Positions 1-9,019 of a stretch of 17,003 nucleotides of DNA are shown here, one piece after another. A program made the position numbers and the translations under genes. Numbering within the stretch: the first letter of the stretch is position 1; each line of letters begins with the position of its first letter. Source of the DNA: Saksenaea vasiformis B4078 (lineage: Eukaryota; Mucoromycota; Mucoromycetes; Mucorales; Saksenaeaceae); NCBI GenBank assembly GCA_000697055.1, contig JNDT01001022.1, positions 1 to 17,003 of the forward strand, in the 5' to 3' direction. The notes beneath the pieces are model-generated. The model worked only from the letters and a program-made list of their open reading frames with translations, ran no database searches and was not told the DNA's origin.

Positions 1-257
1 AACGGATTCAGGAACATATCAAAAGAACAGCCAACTATAAGAATCTTACCGGAGCAAACGAGGGGTGGGTGATCCACTTCACAAGACAAGACAACTACCT
101 CCAGAATCCATACTGGCCGGCGGAGGAGATACTAGATGCAGGGGTCTATATGATGCACATTTGGCACGATAAAAACTTTACAGATGTCCGATTGAGCGCC
201 AAATGGAAGGATTTAGAGGGTCGTACGATCACAATTGAAGATGAGCGCGTCATTTGA
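1..257 (+). CDS. 3' end of a gene for a PD-(D/E)XK nuclease-like (fungal Crinkler-type) protein, partial
   Basis: The frame is open from the window edge to a TGA at 255-257, giving about 84 residues with no start visible, so this is a C-terminal part. The pattern GWVIHFTR, then a tryptophan-proline pair, then VYMMHIWHDKNFTDVRLSAKW resembles the restriction-endonuclease-like fold found at the end of many fungal Crinkler-like and transposon-associated proteins, where an aromatic-rich strand is followed by HxWHD and a basic residue. That family link is from memory and is inference. The last residues (TITIEDERVI) are charged and end cleanly. No intron is needed. The rest of the gene lies left of the window. 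It could instead be an unrelated hypothetical protein; the open frame is better supported than the name. Confidence 0.45.
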   Translation, partial: RIQEHIKRTANYKNLTGANEGWVIHFTRQDNYLQNPYWPAEEILDAGVYMMHIWHDKNFTDVRLSAKWKDLEGRTITIEDERVI

Positions 258-285
258 ACTGCTATAATTTGACTCTTGCTTGTAA

Positions 286-414
286 TTATATTTCTTTTCC
301 GGTATTCCCTGCCAGCAAATTATCCCTTTCTTTTCGCAATAATATCTTATCTACATTCAGTATAGGACCAATGTCTTTTCTATAATGTCTTGCCAGTGCC
401 TGCTACGCCGTAGA
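286..414 (-). other. coding-like minus-strand segment, possible gene remnant
   Basis: On the minus strand a frame reads QALARHYRKDIGPIL followed by a helical, charged stretch and stops at 286-288. It lacks a start and meets a TAG just upstream (near 415). In the same place another frame reads FYGVAGTGKT, which looks like a Walker A loop, but it stops two codons later. Composition looks coding, but I recognise no family. It would be convergent with the gene ending at 257. Confidence 0.15.
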
Positions 415-781
415 ATGACTCGTAGAAGTGTCTCCAGTAACTCTTCTGCCGCAGATCGGTAGATACGTTTAAGCTCAATTTTCACTGTTGTCGAGAATGA
501 CAGAACGGCAGAATCGATTGTTATGCTTACCTGCAGACACCATGAATAGGCACGGATACAACGTCTGTTTGCACTTATACATCTTTGCAGAAATGCTAGT
601 CTAAATCATGAATATTAGGAAATTCAGCCAGACATATCAATTATCTGCCCTGCTGGTGGATACCAGGTGGTGGTCATTGTAAGGATGACTCGGATAGGAA
701 TCTCTCGAGACGCATTAACTTCAAGCAGCTGGTAATAAAAGTCATAGAACCCATTTTGCATTCAAAATAAATGAAATGCTC

Positions 782-785
<4 letters not shown>
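415..785. other. no gene seen; possible 3' untranslated-like DNA
   Basis: All six frames are broken into short pieces. The right end carries the polyadenylation hexamer AATAAA at 766-771, and the A-tract follows 14 nt later. The stretch could therefore be the 3' untranslated part of a retroposed transcript. No upstream target-site duplicate of the bases after the A-tract was found by eye. Confidence 0.4.

Positions 786-850
<65 letters not shown>
786..850 (+). repeat. A65 homopolymer preceded by AATAAA
   Basis: There are sixty-five uninterrupted A's. AATAAA lies at 766-771, 14 nt before the tract, the usual distance between a poly(A) signal and a cleavage site. This suggests the tail of a retroposed mRNA, SINE or LINE inserted in plus orientation. 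A pure homopolymer of this length is also prone to assembly or sequencing length error, so the exact count should not be trusted. Confidence 0.85.
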
Positions 851-852
<2 letters not shown>

Positions 853-1651
853 GTTTTATAGGAAAGGAGTTTCATCATCCATCAATAGAGAAAGACGGAT
901 ATCGTATAAGTGTCCCTCTAGCTTTCTATGCTGTATCAAGTTAAAGGTAGCAAAACTTCCAACATATCCAGGTGCCCTACGGACTGCGAAAATTTCACGG
1001 GCATAAAATTAATCATTGGAATCCGCGTTTGACTGTAATCCATACTGGGCATCCAAACGGGTGCAGAGGCCCAGACCATTTCTCTTATGGGCTCGCATTT
1101 TGGTCCACTGGTGTGGCCTGCTCTGTGTACTTGAGGCACGTAGTTAGATTGTGCAGGTTATCCGACACCTATATGATATCAAAGGAGTAAGAAAGCAAAT
1201 CAAATGAACCGTTACAAAAAGAACATACCAAAGGACCAAAGAGCGTGATAAGAGATGGTGTCGATATCATTTTATATGTAGAGATAGGAAGATGACTATT
1301 GCAGTTACTCTTGAAGTAACTAGTAAACTGATTGGCCGAGAAACAGCTGCGTTTCACGGAAATTTAACAATACTGTTTATACAAAGAGCGTACTGCTGAT
1401 CTACAGCACAATAGTGATTGCAACGTCGTATATGGTAGTTCTATCTCGAACTGCATCCTTTCTGGAAAGACTACGATGCTTATTGAGGCCCACTGGAAAG
1501 TTTCTTATATTGGATTACTCGTGCAAGACTGGACCTCCTCGTATACGTGAGATCTGATAAACACTATACCGCCGTAAAATTTTCGCGGTGGGTATGAGAC
1601 TGACCTGTCATAAGTTCAGTAACTACCAACTTTCTGAAATTTGATATCAGC
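851..1651. other. about 800 nt without a convincing gene, upstream of the MULE transposase
   Basis: Open frames here are short and overlap on both strands (for example around 936-1190), with no recognisable motif. One start-less frame around 1370-1545 reads ILSGKTTML but has no family context. The stretch should contain the left flank or terminal repeat of the MULE element at 1652-4458. I could not match it by eye to an inverted copy downstream of 4458. Confidence 0.4.
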
Positions 1652-4458
1652 ATGTCTCAACTCCTCAACAACGTATTCAGTTCTCGTGATACTATTAAAG
1701 CAGCAGCTCAAGAGCTTACACGACGAGACGGATTTGCTGTAACAACTCGTACAAGCGATGCTTCACGACTTTGGTTGCAATGTCGATGTGGAGGCTCTTT
1801 CCGTAACAACTGGTATCTCACTGCTAAGACTCGTAAACTAAAGCGTGACACGCTTCGTGTCCAATGTCCCTTTGTAATTAAAGCGGTCTGTCAAGATAGC
1901 AGCTGGGTGGGTAGTTAGCGTCATCGATGAGCACAATCATGAACTTGCAACAACGCCTATCATGTCTCATCAGCATCGAAACTTAGATCACGATAATAAT
2001 GGGGTTGCTGGAGAAATGATCAGAACTCATGCAAAACCCAAGCTCATTACCGAACTACTTCGTGATCCTTCTGGGCAGTTGACTGTTCACCCAAAGGACA
2101 TCAATAACATGAGGACTCGGCTGTTTTCGTACGAAGATAGCCAGTCTGGGAAAATGGCTCAGCTTGCTGACTTTCTGTACAAGCGTGAATATGAAGTTCG
2201 TTATTTGTACAACTCACAGCAGCGACTTCAAGGGCTTTTCTTCTGTCACCCCATCAGCATAGCAGAAGCCCGCCGCTTTCCAGAAGTAATAATCATTGAC
2301 GCTGCCTACAAGACCAACGTTTATAAAATGCCCTATGTAAATGTGTTGGCGTCGGAAACGTTGGAGTCAAAAGCTTGAAGTCATTCGCAATTGCTGGTGC
2401 ATGGATCCATGATGAAACAACAGATATGTATGAATGGGTCTTGGACCAGTTGGATCAGATTGTATATAAGCCTATGTCGATCGTCCCTGGAGCGATCACG
2501 GTGGATAGTTCAGCAGCAGAGCTTGGTGCAATCAACAAAGTATTTCCCACAACCAAGCAGTTGCTGTGTACCATGCACATTAAAGACAACTTCAAAAAGA
2601 ATTGCTGGAAGGGATTTGATGACAAAGAGAAAGGGGAAGCGTTATTGGATGCAGTAACTAAGATCATATATTTGTCTGATGAGAAGTCATTCAACAATGC
2701 CAAACGCGAATAGATCGAAATTGCGCATTTCAATCGGAAGACTGGCAAGATTGTTGATTATCTTGAATCGTAAGATTACCATCATTATCGAGACTATCAT
2801 TAAAGTGCCATTGCTTATTGGTTATGTAGTATGCTCTAAAAGAAGGACAAGTGAGTCGGTGCATACATCCAAAATGTGAAACATGTCGGTGCAATTACGA
2901 CACAACACGTGGAAGGAGCGCACGCTGTCATCAAAGATACTCTAAAATCTTCGGGGAACTTGAATACTGCTCTTGACAAGATTGATATTTGTATTCGTCA
3001 CCAGGTATTTTCTAAATTAGATGGACAGTACATATCGCTTATCCAACGACGGTATTTATTTATATAATCTGTTCAAATCTTAGAGTGACATGATAGAATT
3101 GCAAACAGAGCAAGAAAAGCTTGGGCGCGATCCATACATGAGCCCATTATTTGGAAAGGTGTCTCGATAGGCCATCGATAATATTAAGCGCAAGCTTCCA
3201 CATGTGACAGCAGAATCTCCCCTAGTTCAAAACTGCTCTTGTTCCATCAAAAATCACTTTCTGTTGCCATGTCGCCATCAATTCCCATACAAAAGTACAG
3301 TGCCGCTATCCTTAATCGCAGAGAGATGGTTTTTAGCTGAAAAATCGTTGGATGGGATGTTATTTTATTTCTACATCAAGGATCTTTTTAAATTGTGTAT
3401 ACTTCAGACGCGGATAACACACCAGAAGTTATGACACCTTCGCTTGGTAATTTACATGTTACAAATCCGATCCACGACAAGGCAAAAGAAAAAATGTATC
3501 CTGTTGAAAAGATCTTACTAAATGCAAAGGACGACCAGCAGCGTGAATCACTTCTTTCACAGCTGCAACAAATAATCGACGAGAACCTGCCACCGCCATT
3601 GTTAGACCTGCAAGAACCAGAAAAGGTAGCCAAGAAAGGACGTCAAAACAGTACGAAAAAAGGAGCAACAGCAGTAGAGATATTTGAAAAAAAACTGCAG
3701 GATAAAGAAAAACACGCCGCAAAGCGTCGAAAGCTCAATGCAGCAGCTACAGCAACAGTGTCAAATGCCCAGACTAATCCTAAAAGAGCCGCCTACTGGT
3801 TCCAACACGAGGTAAAGTAAATGCTAGTATAGCCTATATATCAGGTACTTACATTCTTTCTAGGAAAAAGGTTATCCAATCGAAACGTGTCTAATGGATT
3901 AATGGTATCAAGATTGATCCATTAATTTTACCTAACACGATTGAGCCTGTATATAATCTATGCGCAGATGGTAACTGCGGCTTCAGAGTGCTTGCAAAAA
4001 GCATTTTGCAAAATGAAGAGCAGTGGAAGGTCGTCAAGCTCGCACTGTGTAGTCGCCTTCATGCACACTCAGGTGTTTATCAGTCAGTCTTCTCTTACGG
4101 CACTGCCGCATTGTTAAGGATCCTTGAATGTCAGTTGTCACCTTGTTCGCCTGAATACTGGTTCCTCATACTCGATTGCGCGCAGTTGGCAGCTGATACA
4201 TTTAACACACCAATAGTGATTTATACTGGAACAGGGAAAGACGCACAAATGTTTCTTCCAGTTGGTTTTCCACCGTGTCCTTCAGCCAAGCCAATTGTAT
4301 TGCAGTTTATCAACGGAAATCACATTGTGCTGATCAATTTCAAATAAAATATCCAAGGTTATTCTTGGCCACCAGTCAATCCACAGCATCGTCATGCATA
4401 CCAATCTCTTGGAGTTAATGATCAATGGATCAGCTTATTTAGCAAAGAGAAAAATTAG
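1652..4458 (+). pseudogene. decayed FAR1/MULE transposase with C-terminal OTU cysteine-protease domain
   Basis: In order: a FAR1-type zinc domain (from ATG 1652, LWLQCRCGGSFRNN), a MULE DDE core with IIIDAAYKTN (about 2290-2320), VDSSAAELGAINKVFP with LLCTMHIKDN (about 2500-2590) and THQ/TQHVEGAHAVIK (about 2890-2935), a SWIM finger CSC-x9-CRH (about 3229-3273), a charged linker, then an OTU protease with catalytic DGNC at 3967-3978 and NGNHIVL (His 4321). Likely introns: 3005-3083 (79 nt, phase 0) and 3812-3863 (52 nt, phase 0). Lesions: one-base frameshifts near 1908 and 2352, in-frame stops at 2711, 2771, 2801, 2837, 3168 and 4345, and a frame change near 3895. After TAA 4345 the same frame continues through GYSWPPVNPQHRHAYQSLG to TAG 4456-4458, which I take as the ancestral end. 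The intact protein would cut and paste its own element; this copy cannot encode it. Confidence 0.85.
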
Positions 4459-4469
4459 GAAAAGTACCG

Positions 4470-4520
4470 TTATCATTATCATTATTATTTATTATCATTA
4501 TTTATCAATCAAAATTATCA
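4470..4520. repeat. low-complexity ATT/ATC-rich tract
   Basis: Irregular repeats of TATCATTATCATT and TATTTATTATC lie just after the presumed MULE gene end. This is simple-sequence DNA with no coding sense. 4521-4720 likewise holds no gene; it should include the left end of the Tc1-type element. Confidence 0.6.
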
Positions 4521-4544
4521 GAGACTTTCCAAGTGACAACATAT

Positions 4545-6035
4545 ATACACTACTCCCGATAAAGTCTGAAAACATTTGAGTAACTCTGCTTGACCAAAAA
4601 TATTCTATACTAGATGGAAGGTATCAATGTACACCCAAACACTATATGAAACAGCAGAATATAAACCATAGTAATAATGGAAGACATCGTAGATTCCTCT
4701 ATTTCCGCTTTATTTTTTAGTTTTTAGTATCTGGTGTTGCCACCACGAGCTTCGATCACCGCTTTGCATCTTGCTTGCATGGAGCTCACCAGATTGTGGC
4801 AAACACTGGATGGGATCTTGGCCCATTCATCGAGCAGCGCCTCTTCCAATTACTTCAACTTAACTATACTGTGTCTTCGCTTCTTGAGGCGCCGCTCGAT
4901 GTGATCCCCAAGGTGCTCAATGGGATTGAGGTCAGGACTTTGGGAGGGCCAGCTGTCCATGACAGATAGCTTATTCATCTTCTTCCACCACCTCGAATAG
5001 CCACCTGTATGGCTGCTGGACCCATCTTCCTGAAGCACATAACCATCACCAACAGTATCAGCACTTAATCCCAGGTATACAGGATAGTATGTGCCAGACA
5101 AGACGTTGATGTAGACCGATTGATCCATGATCCCGTCAACGACTTCTTCTGCCATCGTGCCGTCCATGCGAAAGCTGCCCCAGATCATCACAGAGTCGCT
5201 GTACTTGACCGTCTGTTTCATATGTCTTGGCTGATACGCTTCTCCATCTTTTCGTAGTACCCCTTCCCGTCCATCGTTATTATGTAGACGGAATCGCGAC
5301 TCATCAGACCAGATGGCCTTTGACCATTGCTCTGGGGTCCAATCTACGTGGGCTTTTGCCTATTCCAGCCGGGCTTACTTCTGTCCGTCAGTGAGCTTAG
5401 GTTTCTCGCGGGGAACGCGTGAAACAAAGCCAACGAGTGCACTGCTTTGCGAAAAGTGTCTATCTCCATCTCGACGTGATAGTGGGAAAACTCCGCATGA
5501 TGCTGTACTAATAGCTTCTTTGGTTCGCGGCGAATGCATTGGTCCATGGCGCGTGCAACACGCTTAGTCACTTTTGGTGGTCTCCCTGAACGAGGTGCTG
5601 AGGCTGGTGTACTTGTTTTCTGCGCGCGGTGAAGAAGAGAGACAACAGTTGCGCGAGGAAGGTTTCTGGCTTTAGCAATGGCACCATAAGACATGCCTGC
5701 TGGACGCATGCCCAAAATTTCGCAACGTTCTTGGAAGAAAAGTTCAGTGTTAGGTTTTCGGCAAGTGTTGGTAATACAGTTCAGTGCCATTGCGATGAGT
5801 ATGCTAATAAAAAGAGTACAGAACAGAAGAAACAAAAAGGTCACGTAACTATTCAGTAACACAAAAGCATGTACGTGGACTCTTCTGGAGTCGATTGACA
5901 GAGTGCTGTACGTGCTACATTACAGAAATCGCCAAGCTTCACAATTTCCAGCAATTATGGACATCAACCTTTCATCGGTAATAAACGACAAAAGCCTGAC
6001 CACCTTCCTTATGTTAACGGGATTGTACTGTATAC
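4545..6035 (-). mobile_element. tentative extent of the Tc1-type element
   Basis: The stretch TATACACTACTCCCGATAAA at about 4545-4562 and ACGGGATTGTACTGTATACA at about 6017-6036 are imperfect inverted copies (CGGGA, GTA and TGTATA blocks with a 2-nt gap). They would enclose the transposase in a roughly 1.5 kb element, a normal Tc1 size. The match is short and gapped, so the boundaries are a guess. Confidence 0.25.
4724..5790 (-). pseudogene. decayed Tc1/mariner-type transposase
   Basis: Read from ATG 5788-5790 to the stop at 4724-4726, about 355 codons, the usual size of a Tc1 transposase. The N-terminal part is a helix-turn-helix (GMSYGAIAKARNLPRATV) followed by the GRPPK hook motif. The catalytic core shows WSDESRF (first Asp), VMIWGSF, QEDGSSSHTGGY (second Asp) and SPDLNPIEHLGD (Glu); the C-terminus ends EARGGNTRY, a typical Tc1 ending. 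A one-base frameshift lies near 5435-5445, and in-frame stops sit at 5375-5377 (TAA), 5360-5362 (TAG) and 4850-4852 (TAA). The residue after NPIE-H that is normally Trp is Gly. An in-frame hydrophobic extension upstream to 5862 is probably not protein. The family is clear; the copy is inactive. Confidence 0.88.
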
Positions 6036-6039
6036 ACCT

Positions 6040-6400
6040 TTCATGACATCAAACAGTAATAAATGTAGAGATGCACAATGTACTATTTGTGTAGGAAGGA
6101 AAAGATACTCGTACATAGACGTCTTGTGTCAAGCAACAGTAAATGGTAATCGGCTCATCGCCGTTGTTCGGGTAAATCAACTTGGACATATGCACAGAAC
6201 TACTATGCAGAAGAAGTAAAAAGAAGTCGCTATATACTGTGAAGAAATTCAGTGATGGCTTTTTGCTATCCTGTCGGAAAGCAGTAAAAATGTTTCAAGA
6301 TAAGGACAGGTTCCAACCAAATTATCGCACGCTGTCTTATCCAACTTCCACAACAGAACCTCTCATCGATTCAAGTCCTCTGCACGGCGTTTTTCTCACT
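6040..6400. other. no gene seen
   Basis: A 127-codon open frame spans 6182-6565 but shows no motif, has unlikely composition and is interrupted by GC-rich hairpin DNA at its 3' half. I do not call it a gene. AATAAA-like words occur near 6055-6063 with no gene to terminate. Confidence 0.4.
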
Positions 6401-6435
6401 ACTGGCTGCCGCCGCCAGGATCCTCTCCCCATGTC

Positions 6436-6500
6436 GGCCCCACAGGACTCAGATGCGGGCCTGGCCCAGACCTGTGGGCCTGATTACCCTTCAGGGGTAA
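6436..6500. repeat. GC-rich island with three nested or adjacent hairpins
   Basis: GGCCCCACAGG (6436-6446) pairs with CCTGTGGGCC (6471-6480). Between them GGGCCTGGCCC (6457-6467) is almost perfectly self-complementary. Immediately after, TTACCC-TTCAG-GGGTAA (6484-6500) forms a perfect 6-bp stem. The block is far richer in G+C than its surroundings, suggesting inserted DNA or a structured element end. Confidence 0.7.
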
Positions 6501-6521
6501 GTAAACTGCCCTCAAAGCATC

Positions 6522-7020
6522 TTCCATTTACTAACCGTGAATTATTTCTTATGCTGCTCCAATAAGTCATGCGTTCATCTGGGAACCAAGTTAATATAAG
6601 TACAGTCTATTTTGTCGCCAATTCGTGAATTAATGACCGTATATTCGATTATTTCCTTAGCGCCAACTCGGTTTTCATGGACGCTTATTTATTTAGGGCA
6701 GCGTAAAAAAGATCGACTAATCCGTACTCGGACTTAATCGGAAGTGGATACACAGAATGTTATAGAGAGGTTACAGGATTTTTCCTATGATTTGCGTCCA
6801 GTTGAAGTTATTTAGCATTACTCTGCACTTCGAAACATGCCTTTCTACGTTCATTCAATCCAAGTATTATTCCATTTACTAACTCCGAATTCTCTTTTTA
6901 TGCTGCTCTGTGCTTATTGCAGGGTCCAAGTTCATACAAGTTAGCAGATACTCTGACGCATACTTAATTTTTCCCTAGCGCAAATTAGACCCTTATGGAC
7001 CCAAGGTTCTTATAGAGGAG
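6522..7020 (+). repeat. degenerate direct repeat, copies at about 6522-6700 and 6870-7020
   Basis: Both copies begin TTCCATTTACTAAC and keep the order GAATT, TTATGCTGCTC, CCAAGTT-ATA-AAGT, TTTCC-TAGCGC and TATGGAC or CATGGAC. Copy A is about 30 nt longer between the first and last blocks. Neither copy encodes protein. They may be sub-repeats or nested remnants of a short transposon. Confidence 0.6.
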
Positions 7021-7098
7021 CATACATAAACGGCGTATCACGTTCCGTGCTTGCTAAAGTGCACTAAATTTTAGGCGGCGCTAATTTTTTCCTTCCGC

Positions 7099-7113
7099 AA
7101 AAAAAAAAAAAAA
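7099..7113 (+). repeat. A15 tract upstream of the ribokinase
   Basis: Fifteen A's follow TTCCTTCCGC and end 45 nt before the ribokinase ATG. This could be a promoter-type poly(dA:dT) nucleosome-excluding element, common in fungal promoters, or a small retroposition tail. The sequence does not decide. Confidence 0.4.
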
Positions 7114-7158
7114 GGATACTAGCGTGAGAAACCCAAAAATTCCTGTAGCTTGACCTTG

Positions 7159-8418
7159 ATGGTAGGAAACATAGTGAACTACGGCTCTGTCAATATTGAC
7201 GAGTTTTTCACCGTACCACATATCTGTAAATCCGGAGAAACTTTATCCTCTACCGAATATGCTGTTCGTGCGGGTGGAAAAGGTATTAGACGTAGGATCA
7301 CATTTCGATTGCCTTACATTATTTCCAGGTGCCAATCAATCTGTCGCCATTGCTCGGGTAACTGTTTCTATGTGTGTCTCATTCATATTTATGCTTAGTT
7401 GTAGGCTGGTGGATGCGTATTTCATGCTGGAAAAGTGGGAAAAGATGCTGTCTGGGTACGTGCATTGGAACAGAAGTGCAGTTAAGACTGATCCGTATCT
7501 AGATTCGCGACTGCATGCAGGAAAATGGCGTTGATATGAGTTACACCAAAGTGCTTGAGGATGAGGTTTAGTGACAGATAATGAATGACAAAGAAGTATA
7601 ATCGATCATTGACATTCAAACGCAGAACAACGGTCGTGCTCTCATACAAGTTAGCACCGACACGGGGGACAACTGTATCGTGCTATTTCCCGGTACCAAT
7701 GGCACTTACACTGTAAAGGATGCTGAACAAGTGTTTAAGGATTTTGGTCTTGGAGACTGGGTGATTCAGCAAAATGAAATTAGTCAGGGTGGAGAGATCA
7801 TGCGCCTAGCAGCTGAGAAAGGTAACGGATTTCATAATTGTAATTTTTTGCAGAACTACATCGTATTTTCTTTCAGGACTGTCGGTGGTCTTCAACCCGG
7901 CACCACTAACACCAGGCATTCTGGACGAATTTCCCTTTGACAAGGTCACCATCTTGATCGTCAATGAGCACGAAGCAGATGATCTCTACCGAGAATTGGG
8001 AGGCCAAAAGGAACTCAAAGGACTTGCTTTAGCCACGGAGCTTTTGAAGAGGTTTGAGAACACCGAAGGTGTTGTGATGACACTAGGTAGCGAGGGTGTC
8101 GTTGCAAAATTTAGACACGAGGGTAAACTACGTGATTTCATCATTCCTGCGAGAAAGGTGGAAGCCAAGGATACCACTGCTGCTGGGGATACTTTTGTGG
8201 TAAATTCGACAAATCGATGCCATCAATACAATAGTAACCTGTATGAAACTTAGGGCTACTTCATTTCTACCTTTGTGAAAGGGAAAGAAGATTATTTCAC
8301 ACGAGTACAGCGTTCCTTGGAAATGGCAAACGTTGCTTCTTCTATAGCGGTACAGCGTGAAGGTTCAATGGCATCTGTACCTACATTGGATGAAGTTCTC
8401 AGACAACAAGAGGCATAG
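7159..8418 (+). CDS. ribokinase (PfkB family), intact, seven exons
   Basis: Phosphorylates D-ribose to ribose-5-phosphate with ATP in the cytosol, if the family assignment is right. Exons: 7159-7282, 7329-7357, 7405-7455, 7503-7565, 7626-7821, 7877-8199 and 8254-8418; their sum is 951 nt, so 316 residues and a stop. All six introns are GT-AG and 46, 47, 47, 60, 55 and 54 nt long. Motifs: YGSVNIDEFF (residues 8-17), GGKGANQSVAIARAGG (39-54, PfkB signature 1), GKVGKDAVW (60-68), NPAPLTPGI (from about 160), LIVNEHEADD, VVMTLGSEGVV and DTTAAGDTFVGYF (253-265, signature 2, catalytic Asp259). The AAGD form is normal for ribokinases. ATG 7159 is chosen because it directly precedes the first strand. 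It is the only gene here with no lesion. A related sugar kinase of the same family cannot be excluded. Confidence 0.9.
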
Positions 8419-8805
8419 GATTGAAAGCACTACTTTTCAGCGTATATCTTCGAAATACACTTATTGTAAGGGAAAATCTAATATCCGCAAAATTGTCAGT
8501 CGATCGTGAACGCGTGAAGACATTGTTGCAAGCACATGTAGGTGCCTCTTAATGAAGACATGATAAATGCACCGAAGTTTTGCTTGCGATACCTTTTGGT
8601 TTTACATCAGCTTGATGGAGGGCAAAAATTCTATCGCGACTTTTTCTTCATATGCATAACGCAGTGCTGGGTTGATGAAGAAAGACAATGTTCTGTGTTG
8701 ACTCTCAATTTTCAAAGTTCAAACGACCTGAAATTTTTGCCACTTTTTATTTTACTTTGTGAGGTGGTCATCACCTATACTTTCTCAAACGAGTCTCTTG
8801 ACTTC

Positions 8806-8836
8806 AAAAAAAAAAAGAAAGAAAGAAAGAAAGAAG
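8806..8836 (+). repeat. A11 tract followed by (GAAA)n microsatellite
   Basis: Eleven A's at 8806-8816 run into four GAAA units and GAAG. The 8419-9019 interval around it otherwise contains no convincing gene: the 104-codon frame 8542-8856 reads through the microsatellite and shows no motif. The ribokinase 3' untranslated region and poly(A) site should lie in the first few hundred bases. Confidence 0.7.
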
Positions 8837-9019
8837 AGCTAGCAGTTATCTTCTGAAACCGTGACTCAATGGAAGCTCGATCTTTCCATCATCCTTACCT
8901 TAATTTACATACAGTATTTTGCGTCGATTGACGAAGTCTTTTGCGCTGGCCAATGGTATTAATTTGCGTTGTCTGGACATGGATTTTGCAATAGCCATCG
9001 TAGAGTGGCACCCTTCAGC

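Noticed and set aside
370..430. Minus-strand FYGVAGTGKT resembling a Walker A loop
   Set aside because: The frame stops two codons later, and a neighbouring frame has a longer protein-like reading over the same bases; likely chance.
1370..1545. Start-less frame with ILSGKTTML before the MULE gene
   Set aside because: Lacks the glycine spacing of a P-loop, no start codon, no other motif of an ATPase nearby.
3005..3020. 16-nt GT...AG interval as an intron in the MULE gene
   Set aside because: Too short to splice; the 79-nt interval 3005-3083 keeps phase and rejoins to coding sense.
6182..6565. 127-codon open frame
   Set aside because: No motif, crosses the GC-rich hairpin island and is not preceded by a coding-like exon.
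6900..7660. 15-nt exact match TCATACAAGTTAGCA between the repeat at about 6930 and ribokinase exon 5 (about 7643)
   Set aside because: No similarity extends beyond the match; a single 15-mer coincidence in AT-rich DNA of this length is plausible.
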